Part shown: positions 34,973 through 44,592 of the stretch, in pieces
How positions within the stretch are numbered: the stretch's first letter is position 1
Layout: the number at the start of each line of letters is the position of its first letter
Assembly: GCA_023382535.1 (NCBI GenBank)
Contig: JAHDWA010000009.1
Span: forward strand, 175,333 to 239,332
DNA from: Anaerolineae bacterium
GTDB lineage: Bacteria > Chloroflexota > Anaerolineae > 4572-78 > J111
Reading direction: 5' to 3'
DNA: 64,000 bases
Notes under the pieces: model-generated
Seen by the model: the letters and a program-made list of their open reading frames with translations, nothing else
Told to the model about the DNA's origin: nothing
Database searches by the model: none
Position numbers and translations under genes: made by a program

Positions 34973-36223
34973 CTAAATTATCTCAATTCCACACAGGTGC
35001 CACAGTTTGTTGACGTTAAACCGGTTGCGCAGCAGGTGCGAATATTCCACCGCCTCTTTAATCTCGGCAGAAGTAAACCCCAGCGCCTCCAATTCGGTTT
35101 CGCCGCCCACCTGCCTGAGCCAGTCGGCCATCTGCTGCGCTGAAGGCACGGAGGCAGCAATCTCCTGAATGTCGTCCCAGCGGTCCACAATCTTTTGTTT
35201 GAGCTCCCGATACCCCTGCGCCGAAAGCGACATGAACGAGTCCTGCTCGGCCAAAACTTTGTCCTCGATACCGGGATACGCCTGGGCGATTTCCTGTTCG
35301 TACTGTTTACGGCTGGGCTGCTGTGCTTTGTCCAACTGTTTGACCACCTCTGACCGGCTCATCTGGCGCAGCTTGTCGTAGTAGGCCGCGCAAATGATGG
35401 AAGCCGCCCCGACCTTGGTTCCATGCAAAACCGCCGGCTTGTGCTGCCACAGCAGTTTCATTTCCAGGTGATGGGAGATTTGATGTTCCGAACCCGAGGC
35501 GGGCCGGGAGCTGTGGGCGTCTAACATGCACAGACCGGATTCGATCAGCCCATCCATCAGGGCTTGAATCCCCTCTGGCGAGGCGTGGCTGATCTCCGGG
35601 ATACGTTCAACGCATTTATCCACGGCAACCCGTACCCGCTCGCCGATAGCCTCGTCGTAGGTTTCACCCCACAGCAAGGCGCCCAACCGCCAGTCGGCCA
35701 GGGCGATGTATTTGCCCAGCATATCGCCAAAACCGGAGGCAATCATTTTCTGGGGAGCTGCACTCAGCACCTCCGTATCTCCAAAAACCCCTAGCGGCGA
35801 CTGGCACATGACCGTTTTCTTGAATCCGGCAATCACCGAGGGCGCGCCCGCGCTCGTATAACCATCTACCGAGGCGGCGGTAGGGAAGACGATAAAGGTG
35901 GCGCGGGTATGGAAACTGACAAAGCGGGTAATATCGGTAATCGAACCGGAACCCACCGCGATGAATGTCCGCTCCTCCCGGCCGGTATCGAGGAGTACCT
36001 GAACAAAGTACTGTTCGGTAGCAGTAATTTCCTCACCCTTCAACAGAGAGGTTTTAATATCGAAGCCGGCGGCTTTTAACTTCTCACTCAATTGGCGACC
36101 GGCGGCGGCATAGGTGTTGTCGTCGGCCACCAGCATCAGCTTTTTAAGGTCATTATCTTGGCAAAATTCAATCAGAGAATCGGCGGCGGTTTTGCCGACG
36201 TAAATAAACAGATCATCTCGCAT
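34973..36223 (-). CDS. sn-Glycerol-1-phosphate dehydrogenase family (AraM/EgsA-like)
   Basis: A 416-residue member of the iron-dependent alcohol dehydrogenase superfamily, G1P dehydrogenase branch: VGSGSITDITRF nucleotide loop, FIVFPTAASVDGYTSAGAPSVIAGFK (family hallmark), Asp ligand in SGFGDMLGKYIALADW, and His ligands in PASGSEHQISHHLEM and PAVLHGTKVGA. The enzyme reduces dihydroxyacetone phosphate to sn-glycerol-1-phosphate, or an analogous keto-phosphate. Bacterial AraM sits in arabinose loci, and here it lies between two sugar-type kinases and a phosphatase. The C-terminal third is longer than archaeal EgsA, as in AraM. AAGGAG precedes the ATG. Confidence 0.85.
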   Translation of the reverse strand: MRDDLFIYVGKTAADSLIEFCQDNDLKKLMLVADDNTYAAAGRQLSEKLKAAGFDIKTSLLKGEEITATEQYFVQVLLDTGREERTFIAVGSGSITDITRFVSFHTRATFIVFPTAASVDGYTSAGAPSVIAGFKKTVMCQSPLGVFGDTEVLSAAPQKMIASGFGDMLGKYIALADWRLGALLWGETYDEAIGERVRVAVDKCVERIPEISHASPEGIQALMDGLIESGLCMLDAHSSRPASGSEHQISHHLEMKLLWQHKPAVLHGTKVGAASIICAAYYDKLRQMSRSEVVKQLDKAQQPSRKQYEQEIAQAYPGIEDKVLAEQDSFMSLSAQGYRELKQKIVDRWDDIQEIAASVPSAQQMADWLRQVGGETELEALGFTSAEIKEAVEYSHLLRNRFNVNKLWHLCGIEII

Positions 36224-36247
36224 GAAGAATTAGAACTCCTTGGAAGA

Positions 36248-36281
36248 TAGTTGTCAGTAATCAGTAGCCAGTAGTCAGATA
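36248..36281. repeat. CAGTAATCAGTAGCCAGTAG intergenic repeat
   Basis: A short member of the family seen at 7041-7128 and 31321-31379, between the HAD phosphatase and G1P dehydrogenase genes. Confidence 0.55.
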
Positions 36282-36284
36282 GAA

Positions 36285-37115
36285 TTATTCAAACTGACGA
36301 TTTGCCATCATAGCTTCTTGTAGAGCGGCGGCTAATTCGGCTAAATCCTGCATCACAAAATCGGGAGGGTAAGGAGCGCCAGGAATATCCTCTGGTCGAG
36401 CTTCCCCGCTCAGTACCAACACCGTGGTAACGCCGGCAGCTCCCAAAGCAATATCGGTATAGAGGCGGTCGCCCACCATGCAAATTTTGTCTACCGGCGT
36501 GGCCGTTCTTTCGACCACGGCTGCAATCATCGGTTGGTTGGGTTTGCCAATAATCGCGTCGGGCCGCCGCCCCGTCGAAGCTTCGACCAGGGCCATCATG
36601 GCCCCAATGTCGGGCATAAAGCCGCCAGGGATGGGGCAGTTGAAATCGGGGTGGGTGGCGATGTAGGGTACCCCGGCCCGGACCAGGTCGCACAAACGCC
36701 ACAGTTTCTGGTAAGTTAAGGTCGTATCAAAACCCAGGACGGCGTAATCCGGCGTTTCAGTTTGAATCAATTCAAAGCCATGATTCTTAAACTCCTCTTC
36801 CAGAGCTGGCGTCCCGACCAGGTAAATTCTGGCCCCTGGCTTGGCCCGCTGAAGGTAGATGGCCGTCGCTTCGCCGGAAGTAAATATTTTCTCTGGACTG
36901 ACCGCCAGGCCGAAGTGGGCCAGCTTTTCGGCATATTGGTCGCGATGTTTGGAGGAGTTGTTGGTCAGAAACAAGTAATTGACGTCATAGGCGGCCAGTA
37001 ATTCGATAAATTCAACCGCACCTGGCAGCAACTTGTCGCCCAGGTAAACGGTGCCGTCCATATCTAGCAAGAACAGGCGAATCTCGGCTAATTTTGCCAG
37101 GCTGTCAGGCATCAT
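36285..37115 (-). CDS. HAD-IIA family sugar/glycerol phosphate phosphatase
   Basis: A 276-residue HAD hydrolase of the NagD/PGP subfamily: nucleophile motif LFLLDMDGTVYLGD (Asp18, Asp20), motif II LFLTNNSS, a C2-type cap around residues 80-190, motif III IGKPNQPM (Lys) and motif IV MVGDRLYTDIALG. Family members dephosphorylate small sugar, glycerol or purine phosphates. Its start overlaps the upstream FGGY kinase gene by 11 bases, so it is translationally coupled; with the neighbouring G1P dehydrogenase it could turn polyol phosphates back to polyols or remove toxic phosphates. Confidence 0.88.
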   Translation of the reverse strand: MMPDSLAKLAEIRLFLLDMDGTVYLGDKLLPGAVEFIELLAAYDVNYLFLTNNSSKHRDQYAEKLAHFGLAVSPEKIFTSGEATAIYLQRAKPGARIYLVGTPALEEEFKNHGFELIQTETPDYAVLGFDTTLTYQKLWRLCDLVRAGVPYIATHPDFNCPIPGGFMPDIGAMMALVEASTGRRPDAIIGKPNQPMIAAVVERTATPVDKICMVGDRLYTDIALGAAGVTTVLVLSGEARPEDIPGAPYPPDFVMQDLAELAAALQEAMMANRQFE

Positions 37116-38637
37116 GGCGGGTCAATTCGGTGAGACGGTGGAGCAGCGTTTGCAAGGTAGGGAACAAAGGCTTGTAAACTTCCTGGTACAGCCGCTCGTA
37201 GAACTGCCGGGATTCCGGGTCAGGCTCGAATTGATCGGCGGTATCTGTCATAGCCGCAGCAGCCTGATAGGTATCGGAGTACCAGCCAGCAGCCACGGCG
37301 GCTAAAATACCCGCGCCCAGGCAGGTCGCTTCGGTGGTAGTGGAGCGGACAATGGGCACGCCGGTCACATCGGCCATCATCTGACACCACAGCTTGCTGC
37401 GGCTCCCGCCACCCAGGGTGATGTACTCGGTGAAGGGCTGGCCGGTGGCAGCCATGACGCCCTCGCCCGCCAGGCGCTGTTCGAAAGCGATACCTTCCAG
37501 GATCGCTCGATAAAAGTGCTCTCTGCTGTGGAAAGTGTTCCAGCCCACCGCAATCCCCGCCGCAGCCGGGTCCCAGTAGGGCGTGGAGACGCTGGTCCAG
37601 TAGGGCACCAGCATCAAGCCCAGCGCTCCGGGCGGAACTTTGGCCGCCGCTGCCTCCAGTAAATCTTCGGGGCTGAGGGGCAGCCCGATGTCGCGCAAAT
37701 CGCCGGCCATTTTTTCGACAAACCAGCTTACCGTGAGCAGGCCGCTGCGAATAACGGTTTCCAGGAAATACGTTCCGGCAATAGGGGCATACATAGTGCG
37801 AAAGGCTCGATCCACCACATAATCGGCGCTGAACGGGCCGCTGACGACGGCGGTACCCATATTGAGATAGGCCCGCCCCTCGCCCATTGCGTTGGCCCCC
37901 AGGCCGGCGCATTGGCCATCTCCCGCGCCGGCCACTACCGGCAGTCCGGCAGGCAAGCCGGTGGCGGCTGCGGCTTCAGCGCTAATTTTGCCGATGATTT
38001 CCCCCGGCGGAACCAGCTCTGGAAACTGGTCGAGCCGGAAGCCGAGCGGGTCAAGCAACTCCCCGGACCAGTGATGTTTTCGCATATCCACCAGGCCCAT
38101 CGGATCGGCACAGGCCAAACTGGTGCGGAAATGGCCGGTCAAACGGTAGACCAGAAAGGCGTGTGTCTCCAAGAATTTGTGGGTCTGGGCAATGATCTCC
38201 GGTTCATGCTGCTGCAGCCAGACCAGCTTGGGCAGGGAAGGGGTCATGGACAGGGGCTTGCCGCTAATCTGGTGGATTTGATCCGCTCCAATCTTCTCGG
38301 CCAGATAGGTCAACTGGGCCTGGGTGCGCTCGTCGAGCCACAAAATGGCGTGACGAATCGGGCGGCCCTGGCTGTTAACAGGAACAAAGCTCTCGCGCTG
38401 ATGGGTAATGCAGAGCGCTTCTATTCGGGCCGGGTCTACCTGGTTTAACAGCTCTTTTAAGGCAATGCCCAGGCTGCGCCACCAATCTTCGGCATCCTGT
38501 TCAAACCAGGTTGGGGTTGGTCGTAATAAAGGATAAGAGGCGCGGCCTTCGGCAACGGCTTGTCCATATTTATTCCAGGAAATAGCCTTGCAGGCGGTAG
38601 TGCTGCTATCAACACCGATAACGAGTGTATCGTTCAT
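37105..38637 (-). CDS. FGGY family carbohydrate kinase (xylulokinase-like)
   Basis: A 510-residue FGGY kinase. The N-terminal lobe begins TLVIGVDSSTTACKAISW (phosphate-binding DSST), contains ALCITHQRESFVPVNSQGRPIRHAILWLDERT, catalytic Asp in VVAGAGDGQCAGLGAN, and ends with the FGGY-type nucleotide loop ITLGGGSRSKLWCQMMADVTG. Similarity is to xylulokinase/erythrulose-kinase-like enzymes, so the substrate is a ketose or polyol. It lies between the AraB-like kinase and the phosphatase in one leftward operon. Confidence 0.9.
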   Translation of the reverse strand: MNDTLVIGVDSSTTACKAISWNKYGQAVAEGRASYPLLRPTPTWFEQDAEDWWRSLGIALKELLNQVDPARIEALCITHQRESFVPVNSQGRPIRHAILWLDERTQAQLTYLAEKIGADQIHQISGKPLSMTPSLPKLVWLQQHEPEIIAQTHKFLETHAFLVYRLTGHFRTSLACADPMGLVDMRKHHWSGELLDPLGFRLDQFPELVPPGEIIGKISAEAAAATGLPAGLPVVAGAGDGQCAGLGANAMGEGRAYLNMGTAVVSGPFSADYVVDRAFRTMYAPIAGTYFLETVIRSGLLTVSWFVEKMAGDLRDIGLPLSPEDLLEAAAAKVPPGALGLMLVPYWTSVSTPYWDPAAAGIAVGWNTFHSREHFYRAILEGIAFEQRLAGEGVMAATGQPFTEYITLGGGSRSKLWCQMMADVTGVPIVRSTTTEATCLGAGILAAVAAGWYSDTYQAAAAMTDTADQFEPDPESRQFYERLYQEVYKPLFPTLQTLLHRLTELTRHDA

Positions 38638-38671
38638 AGGTTACTTCTCTTTTTAGCATCTCTGAAAATAG

Positions 38672-38734
38672 GTCGTAGTGCGTGTTGCGTGGTGCGTGAA
38701 CCATAAATTTACGGACTACGCACCACGCAACACA
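38672..38734. repeat. GTGCGTGTTGCGTGGTGCGT hairpin repeat
   Basis: GTAGTGCGTGTTGCGTGGTG on the left pairs with CACCACGCAACAC on the right around an A/T-rich loop; same family as 7409-7470. It separates the two FGGY kinase genes. Confidence 0.6.
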
Positions 38735-38747
38735 TTCTGGAATTACG

Positions 38748-40430
38748 CTAAATTTCTCTAATTTCTGTCTTAATTTTCTTCAACCGCTTCATCACATCGT
38801 TGGCGCCCCGGCCAAAGTAATCGTGCAGGGTCAGGTATTCGGCATAGAGCTGGTCGTAGACGCGCTGGTTTTCAGGAATGGGGTGGTAAACCTGGTCGCT
38901 GAGGCGGGTCATAAACCGGGTTGCCTCGGCAATAGAGGTATAGCCACCCAGGGCCGGGCCGACGGCAACGGCGGCGTGCATTGCCGCCGACAGCGCGCCG
39001 CCTTGTTCGGTGGCGGTCACATTAATTGAACGGCCCGTAACGTCGGCAAAGATTTGCATCAGCAGTTTGTTCCGGCCCGGCAGGCCGCCGGCAGCCACAA
39101 TATCGTTGACCGGCGTCTCATGCGCCTCAAAATTTTCGATGATGACCCGCGTCCCAAAAGCGGTGGACTCAAGCAGCGCCCGATAAATTTCTTCCGGCTT
39201 GGTGGCCAGGGTGGCGCCCAGCAGCAGGCCGCTCAAATCCATATCCACCAGCACGCAGCGGTTGCCGTTCCACCAGTCCAGGGCAATCAGCCCGCTTTCG
39301 CCGGGTTTGAGCCGGGCGGCTTTTTCCTCCAACAGTTTATGGGTATTCAGGCCGCGCGCTCTGGCTTCTTGTTCATAGGCTTCCGGGACACAATTTTTAA
39401 CAAACCAGGCAAACTGGTCGCCCATACTGGTCTGCCCGGCTTCGTAGCCCAAAAACCCGGCTACGACGCCATCTTCCACGTAGCCGCAGATGCCGGGGAT
39501 AACTCGTTCTTCGCTGCCCAGAATGTGGTGGCAGTTAGAAGTGCCCATGATAATAACCATCCGGCCGGGTTTAGCGGTGATGGCGGCAGCGGTGGCGGAC
39601 ATGTGTGCGTCTACATGAACCGTTGTCACGATAGTGCCCGCTTTTAATCCCGTCCATGCGGCGGCCTGTTCGGTTAACCCGCCCAGCCTGGCGCAGAGGG
39701 GATATAATTCTCTGGACATCTTTTGGTCAATCACGTGTTCCAGGCGGGGGTCTAAAGTTTTGAAATAAGCGTCGGGTGGATAGCCCTCGCGTTTAGACCA
39801 CATCGCTTTGTAGCCGGCCATACTGGCGCTGCGTTTTTCCCGGCCAATAAGCTGCCAGATGAGCCAGTCGCCGGCTTCGATGATGCGGTCGGCGGCCTCA
39901 AACACCTCCGGGGCTTCGTCTAAGATTTGCCAAACTTTGGGGAAAAACCACTCGGAGCTGACTTTGCCGCCATAGCGGTCCAAAAAAGTGTAGCCATGCT
40001 CATACGCCAGTTGGGTCATCTTATTGGCTTCGGGTTGGGCGGCGTGGTGTTTCCAGAGTTTAACCCAGGCGTGCGGGTTGGCTTGCCATTCAGGCAAGAA
40101 ACAGAGAGGCGTGCTGTCGGCCAGAGTAGGCATGATGGTGGAAGAGGTAAAATCAAGCCCCAGGCCGACGATCTGGGCCGGGTCAACCCCGCTTTCGCGG
40201 ATTACCTGGGGAACGGCCTGTTGCAGGACAGTCAGGTAGTCCTGCGGGTCTTGCAACGCCCAATCCGGTTCTAATTTTATCTCGGTTCGAGGCAAACGCT
40301 CCTCAATGACGCCGTTGGCGTAAACTGAGACAGCCGAGGCAATTTCGCGCCCATCGGCCAGATCAAACAGGACCACCCGGCCCGACTCGGTCCCAAAATC
40401 CATCCCAATGACATATTTAGGCTGCTCCAT
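38748..40430 (-). CDS. FGGY family kinase, ribulokinase-like
   Basis: A 560-residue kinase of the AraB type: YVIGMDFGTESGRVVLFDLADG at the N-terminus, GLGLDFTSSTIMPTLADSTPL with the family's DFTS motif, HVDAHMSATAAAI, an MIIMGTSNCHHILG segment, and the C-terminal VAAGGLPGRNKLLMQIFADVTG. Ribulokinases phosphorylate ribulose and related ketoses or polyols and are longer than xylulokinases, as here. The ATG at 40430 follows AGAGG; 57 upstream codons are non-homologous and would run into the small membrane protein gene's spacer. Confidence 0.9.
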   Translation of the reverse strand: MEQPKYVIGMDFGTESGRVVLFDLADGREIASAVSVYANGVIEERLPRTEIKLEPDWALQDPQDYLTVLQQAVPQVIRESGVDPAQIVGLGLDFTSSTIMPTLADSTPLCFLPEWQANPHAWVKLWKHHAAQPEANKMTQLAYEHGYTFLDRYGGKVSSEWFFPKVWQILDEAPEVFEAADRIIEAGDWLIWQLIGREKRSASMAGYKAMWSKREGYPPDAYFKTLDPRLEHVIDQKMSRELYPLCARLGGLTEQAAAWTGLKAGTIVTTVHVDAHMSATAAAITAKPGRMVIIMGTSNCHHILGSEERVIPGICGYVEDGVVAGFLGYEAGQTSMGDQFAWFVKNCVPEAYEQEARARGLNTHKLLEEKAARLKPGESGLIALDWWNGNRCVLVDMDLSGLLLGATLATKPEEIYRALLESTAFGTRVIIENFEAHETPVNDIVAAGGLPGRNKLLMQIFADVTGRSINVTATEQGGALSAAMHAAVAVGPALGGYTSIAEATRFMTRLSDQVYHPIPENQRVYDQLYAEYLTLHDYFGRGANDVMKRLKKIKTEIREI

Positions 40431-40464
40431 TGCTATAACCTCTGTGTGGCTAGACCGAAAGGAT

Positions 40465-40737
40465 TTATCCCCGGCGAATGATGAAAACTGCCAGGATGAC
40501 TGACAGAATTGCGGCAATCCAGATGTTGTGGGGGAACAGGTAGGGTTCAACAAACCGCATCCACAATAAGCTGATCGCCACAAAACAGAGCACACTGACA
40601 AAGAACCGGTCCCATGTGTTGGTGCGGAAAGGCAAAAAGCCTTTCCGGCCTGTTTTGGCGACAGGCGGAGCGACAGGGGAAACTTCCTGAGGGCTAATCT
40701 CAGCCGGAGGGGAGGATTCAGTCAATTGTTGTGCCAT
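40465..40737 (-). CDS. Small two-span membrane protein of the polyol ABC operon
   Basis: A 90-residue protein with a Pro-rich cytosolic N-terminus and two hydrophobic spans (FFVSVLCFVAISLLWMRFV and IWIAAILSVILAVFIIRRG). Small membrane proteins of this form accompany glycerol/polyol ABC importers in other bacteria (DUF2160-like in rhizobia), but I cannot place it in that family with certainty. The ATG at 40737 is five bases after the permease stop; the longer upstream reading overlaps the permease gene. Confidence 0.7.
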   Translation of the reverse strand: MAQQLTESSPPAEISPQEVSPVAPPVAKTGRKGFLPFRTNTWDRFFVSVLCFVAISLLWMRFVEPYLFPHNIWIAAILSVILAVFIIRRG

Positions 40738-40742
40738 ACCAT

Positions 40743-41597
40743 CTATTCCTTTACAGCCCCAAACGTCAACCCCATGACAATGTACTTTTGCACCAGGGAT
40801 AAGAAAATCAGGGCGGGGATCAACGATAACACGGCCACCGCCGCCATTTCGCCCCAATTTGTACCCGTCACTGTGACAAACTCGGCCAGGCCGGTGGTGA
40901 TGGTCCGCGCCTCAACGCTGGTCAGAGTGGCGGCAAAGAGATACTCGTTCCAGGCAAAAACCCAACTGAGGATGGCCGTAATCGCCAGGCCGGGCGCGGC
41001 CAGGGGTGTTATGATTTTGAGCAGGACATCCCAGGTGGTAGCACCATCCACAAAGGCAGCCTCATCTAATTCTATCGGTATACCATCAATAATACCTTTC
41101 ATCAGCCAGATGGCAAAAGGCAGATTGAAGACGCAGTAGAGCAGGATCAGCCCGGTGCGAGTGTCGAACAAACTAAAATCGCCGATTCTAAACACCCGCG
41201 TAAAAAGCAGGAAGAGGGGCAACAAAAAGGCCGCCGGCGGGGCCATGCGGTTGGTGATGGTCCAGAAGAAGATACTGTCACTGCCTTTCAGTCGCCAGCG
41301 AGACAGGGCGTAGGTCGCCAGCAGGGCCAGAACGGCTACCAGCACTGCATTGGTGGTAGCGACGATCAGTGAATTTAGCATGTATCTCTGGAAAACCGGA
41401 TTACTTAACGGTTTGGTGTAATTCTCGGCAAAGAAGGTGGTTTGGATAAGCGAGGCCGAACCAAACAGTTCCACCCGGCTGCGCGCGGAGATGACAAACA
41501 TCCAGTAGATCGGGAAAAGCACGACAATCGTGGCTATAATCCAGACCAGGTAGGTACTCACCCAACCCAGCGTTTTGCGGAGTGATCTTGATCCCAT
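40743..41597 (-). CDS. ABC transporter permease, MalG type (carbohydrate)
   Basis: A 284-residue inner-membrane permease with six predicted spans and the cytoplasmic EAA loop ([32 protein letters not shown], about residues 182-213) that docks on the ATPase. The N-terminus [23 protein letters not shown] and the C-terminal [13 protein letters not shown] are typical of MalG/UgpE-like carbohydrate permeases. It starts 11 bases after the partner permease gene. No ATPase gene is in this operon. Confidence 0.93.
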   Translation of the reverse strand: MGSRSLRKTLGWVSTYLVWIIATIVVLFPIYWMFVISARSRVELFGSASLIQTTFFAENYTKPLSNPVFQRYMLNSLIVATTNAVLVAVLALLATYALSRWRLKGSDSIFFWTITNRMAPPAAFLLPLFLLFTRVFRIGDFSLFDTRTGLILLYCVFNLPFAIWLMKGIIDGIPIELDEAAFVDGATTWDVLLKIITPLAAPGLAITAILSWVFAWNEYLFAATLTSVEARTITTGLAEFVTVTGTNWGEMAAVAVLSLIPALIFLSLVQKYIVMGLTFGAVKE

Positions 41598-41608
41598 CTT
41601 AATCAGCC

Positions 41609-42490
41609 TTATGAAGAACTATTTTGTTTGCTATTCTGGCCAATGGCGATAAAAAGCAGCCAGCAGAGGACCAGGGTGAAATAGAGGGTCAACAGCGACA
41701 TGGCCGAGCCGTAACCGTAATCGGTTTTAGGGAAGACAATCCGCCAGATATACAATCCCATAAAGCGGGTGGCATCCCCCGGGCCGCCGCCGGTCAGCAT
41801 CCAGACTTCGTCCACGATGCGCAGCGCATCCATAATGCGAATGAAGGTGGTGGTCAAGATAACCGGCATCATCATGGGGATAGTTAGATAGCGGAAGACC
41901 TGCCAGCGGTTGGCCCCATCCACCAGAGCCTGTTCGAGCGGTTCCCTGGGGATTGTGGTCAACCCGGCTAACAGCGTCAGGGTGACGAAGGGCGTCCAGT
42001 GCCAGATATCCATCAACACAACCGTCAGAAAAGCCTGGTTAGCAAAGTTGCCAATCCGGTAGTCAAAGCCAAACCACCATTGCAGGTAGTAAGGAATCAA
42101 ACCAAAACCGGGAATGGTCAGCAGCCGCCAGGTGGCTCCCACGGCGATGGGCGCGACCATCAAGGGGAGTGCGTGAACGGTGCGAAAGAAGGACTTACCC
42201 GGAAAATCGCGGGTCAGGGATTGAGCCAGCATAAAGCCCAGGATAAGCTCGCTCAGCACTGTCCAAACGGTGAATAGCAGCGTGCGCCCCAGAGCGCCTA
42301 GAAAACCATCGTCAAAAACCAGCCGGCGATAATTGTTGGCCCAGGTAAAATGCAGCCCGGCTTTGGCCGCAAAAACATTCCAATCGAAGAAACCAACGTA
42401 GATAACGTAGAGGAAAGGGAGAACTCCGGTAATACCCAGGATAACCAGAGTGGGCATTAACAGCCCCCATCCTGTGCGCGTAGACTTCAT
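41609..42490 (-). CDS. ABC transporter permease, MalF type (carbohydrate)
   Basis: A 293-residue permease with six spans (first: [25 protein letters not shown]) and an EAA loop at about 186-215 ([31 protein letters not shown]). It forms the translocation pore with the MalG-type protein. Between it and the binding protein gene is a strong 14-bp stem-loop, likely limiting read-through so that the binding protein is made in excess. Confidence 0.93.
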   Translation of the reverse strand: MKSTRTGWGLLMPTLVILGITGVLPFLYVIYVGFFDWNVFAAKAGLHFTWANNYRRLVFDDGFLGALGRTLLFTVWTVLSELILGFMLAQSLTRDFPGKSFFRTVHALPLMVAPIAVGATWRLLTIPGFGLIPYYLQWWFGFDYRIGNFANQAFLTVVLMDIWHWTPFVTLTLLAGLTTIPREPLEQALVDGANRWQVFRYLTIPMMMPVILTTTFIRIMDALRIVDEVWMLTGGGPGDATRFMGLYIWRIVFPKTDYGYGSAMSLLTLYFTLVLCWLLFIAIGQNSKQNSSS

Positions 42491-42536
42491 GGCAGTGATC
42501 CCCAGGATGATAGACTTACACAGTTGATAGATTAAA

Positions 42537-42572
42537 AGACTTCGGAAGTCTTTTCAGGGACTTCCGAAGTCT
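42537..42572 (-). terminator. Stem-loop between binding protein and permease genes
   Basis: AGACTTCGGAAGTC and GACTTCCGAAGTCT pair perfectly over 14 bp with an 8-base loop, 20 bases after the binding-protein stop. On the minus strand no long U-run follows, so partial termination or 3'-end protection is more likely than a full stop. Confidence 0.6.
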
Positions 42573-42592
42573 AAACTGCGGTAATTCCTAAG

Positions 42593-44281
42593 TTATTTGC
42601 TGTATCCCAGGGTGGTCAGCTCAGCTTCGGTTGCGGCGCAGGCTTGATCGAGCGCATCTGCAGCCGTCATTTCACCGCTGAGGCTCTTCCAGATGAATGG
42701 TTCAATGACCGAGCGGGCCTGCGGGTGGAAGGGGAAGGGCGGCGCGCCGCGGAAGAGCGGTCCCTGCTCGCGCAGCATGGTGTAGTAACCATCGGTGCGG
42801 GAATCTTGCGTCTTGACCAGTGGGTCGTCAAAGGTGGAGTTCATGACAACGCGGGAACCGGCGGTGGCCCACTGAGCCTGGACCGAAGGCTGGCCGATGT
42901 ACTCCAGCCAGAGCAGCGCGGCTTCCTGATTCTTGGAGGAATAAGGGATACCAAACGCGCCGCCGTCATAGTAGCCAATGTAGCCCTCGCCGGACTCGGC
43001 CTGAGCCATCACACCTTCGGCGGTAGGCGGAAGGGCGACCCCGACATTGCCAACCACTTTGGAGCGGGTGTCATCGGTGGCGATCCAGGCCGCATTCTCA
43101 CCGTAGACCCAGCCTTGGGCGGCCCGACCAGCGGCAAAGCTGGCGGCGACTTCATCCCAGGTGCTGCTGGTGGCTTCGGGCGGCGCATACTGCAACAGAC
43201 TCACCCACCAGCCCAAAGCTTCCTTGGCTACATCGCTGTTCATTTCACCGCCATTGGCGACACAGGCCTTGTAATTGCCGTCGCCAACCTCTTTGATGCC
43301 CCAGTTGTACAGGCCAAAGCTCGGGGCGATACTCTCCACATACTCATAGAAGGAAGAGGAGTGTCCGGTGTTGCCCTGAACGGTGGTGCCCCACAGTTCC
43401 ATGTTGTTATCCTTGCCGTACTGGGTGAAGAATGCGGCAATATCTTCATATTGTTGGAAGGTTGTGGCCGGGGCCAGATCGTAGCCGTACTGCTCTTTGA
43501 AGGCAGCCTGGATGTCCGGGTTGCTATAGAGGTCCTTGCGATAGAGTTGGATCTTCACAAAGGCTTCCATGGGCACGCCGTAAACATCGCCGTTGGCATC
43601 TTTGAAGTTGTCAATAAAGGAAGTGAAATCACCGACATTAAAGGTAGGCGCGGCCAATTCGGGCTTCTCTGCCAGCAGTTGGGTCAGGTTAACCAGGAAC
43701 TCGCGGGCCAGGTAGGTGTAGATAATGTCCTGCTCGATGTAGATAAAGTCATAGATGCCGGTGTTGGCTTCCATATCCTTGATGGGCTTATCATACATCT
43801 GGTCCCAGGAAGTAACTTCAAACTCAACCTTGATCCCGGTTTCCTTTTCAAAGGCGGGGGCCAGCACCTCGGCCGCATATCGTGAAGGCGGCGTGCTTTC
43901 GGAGATACCCCGGATGGTCACGCCCGCGTAAGGCTGGCCCGCCTGCGCCCAGAACTCTGAGCCAGACTCGACTTCCAGGGCTGCCGCGGCTTCGGCGCCG
44001 CTGGGAATGCACAGCTTCCAGCCTACTTCAATTACGTTAGCATCGGCAATCTTTGCATAGCTGCTGTCGCTCGCACTTTTGGCGTTGGTGGCCTCGACAA
44101 TAGCCGGAAAGGCCAGGGGATCCCCCAGGAACTTTTCGGCAATTTTCGACAGCCAGTCGTCACCTTGCACCGTAACATCCGACTCGCAGGTCACCTCCTG
44201 TGCCAGTACGGCGGCAGGGGCCAGCGTCAAAATCAACGCCAGCAAGGTGATAATGCTCAAAGCATTGACTAACTTCTTCAT
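42593..44281 (-). CDS. LysM-like domain-fused ABC sugar/polyol-binding protein
   Basis: A 562-residue exported binding protein. Signal peptide ([24 protein letters not shown]) is followed at residues 32-95 by a LysM-like segment ([32 protein letters not shown]...[11 protein letters not shown]) and then by a family 1 solute-binding domain ([30 protein letters not shown] onward). The fused module may tether the protein to cell wall glycans or another surface polymer, a solution to anchoring that replaces a lipid. GGAGG precedes the ATG. It is the first gene of the importer operon and is homologous over its whole second part to the kinase-linked lipoprotein at 23221-24717. Confidence 0.92.
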   Translation of the reverse strand: MKKLVNALSIITLLALILTLAPAAVLAQEVTCESDVTVQGDDWLSKIAEKFLGDPLAFPAIVEATNAKSASDSSYAKIADANVIEVGWKLCIPSGAEAAAALEVESGSEFWAQAGQPYAGVTIRGISESTPPSRYAAEVLAPAFEKETGIKVEFEVTSWDQMYDKPIKDMEANTGIYDFIYIEQDIIYTYLAREFLVNLTQLLAEKPELAAPTFNVGDFTSFIDNFKDANGDVYGVPMEAFVKIQLYRKDLYSNPDIQAAFKEQYGYDLAPATTFQQYEDIAAFFTQYGKDNNMELWGTTVQGNTGHSSSFYEYVESIAPSFGLYNWGIKEVGDGNYKACVANGGEMNSDVAKEALGWWVSLLQYAPPEATSSTWDEVAASFAAGRAAQGWVYGENAAWIATDDTRSKVVGNVGVALPPTAEGVMAQAESGEGYIGYYDGGAFGIPYSSKNQEAALLWLEYIGQPSVQAQWATAGSRVVMNSTFDDPLVKTQDSRTDGYYTMLREQGPLFRGAPPFPFHPQARSVIEPFIWKSLSGEMTAADALDQACAATEAELTTLGYSK

Positions 44282-44330
44282 TGAAACATCCTCCTTTGGG
44301 TGATATAAATTGTAACTTGAATAGTTGGGA

Positions 44331-44348
44331 AAACTCCGGCCGGAGTTT
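44331..44348. promoter_or_regulatory. Perfect 18-bp palindrome, operator of the polyol ABC operon
   Basis: AAACTCCGGCCGGAGTTT is its own reverse complement and lies 50 bases upstream of the binding-protein start, near a TACAAT -10-like box on the minus strand. LacI-type regulators favour palindromes with a central CG pair region like this. The rest of 44282-44592 has no gene. Confidence 0.6.
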
Positions 44349-44592
44349 GATACAGAAAGCTAGCTTTGCCGGGGATGCGGGTGATGGAGCGAGTTTCAGG
44401 CTTCGTCTTGGACGAATGCCTGTTCTTAGCAGCGACTGCTCGAGATGCCCCCATTGCTAAATCTCACTATACAAAATTTAGCTGGCTGTGGCTATTGGCA
44501 AGATGCTTATTTTTTAAGGAAAAGCGCCTTATTTTACAACTCCTGCTAATTTATGATACTATAGAAAAAAGGCTCCTTACTGGAAAAAGATT

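Noticed and set aside
42644..43885. Long open frame antisense to the LysM-type binding protein
   Set aside because: Mirror of a gene with clear signal peptide and conserved blocks; no independent evidence.
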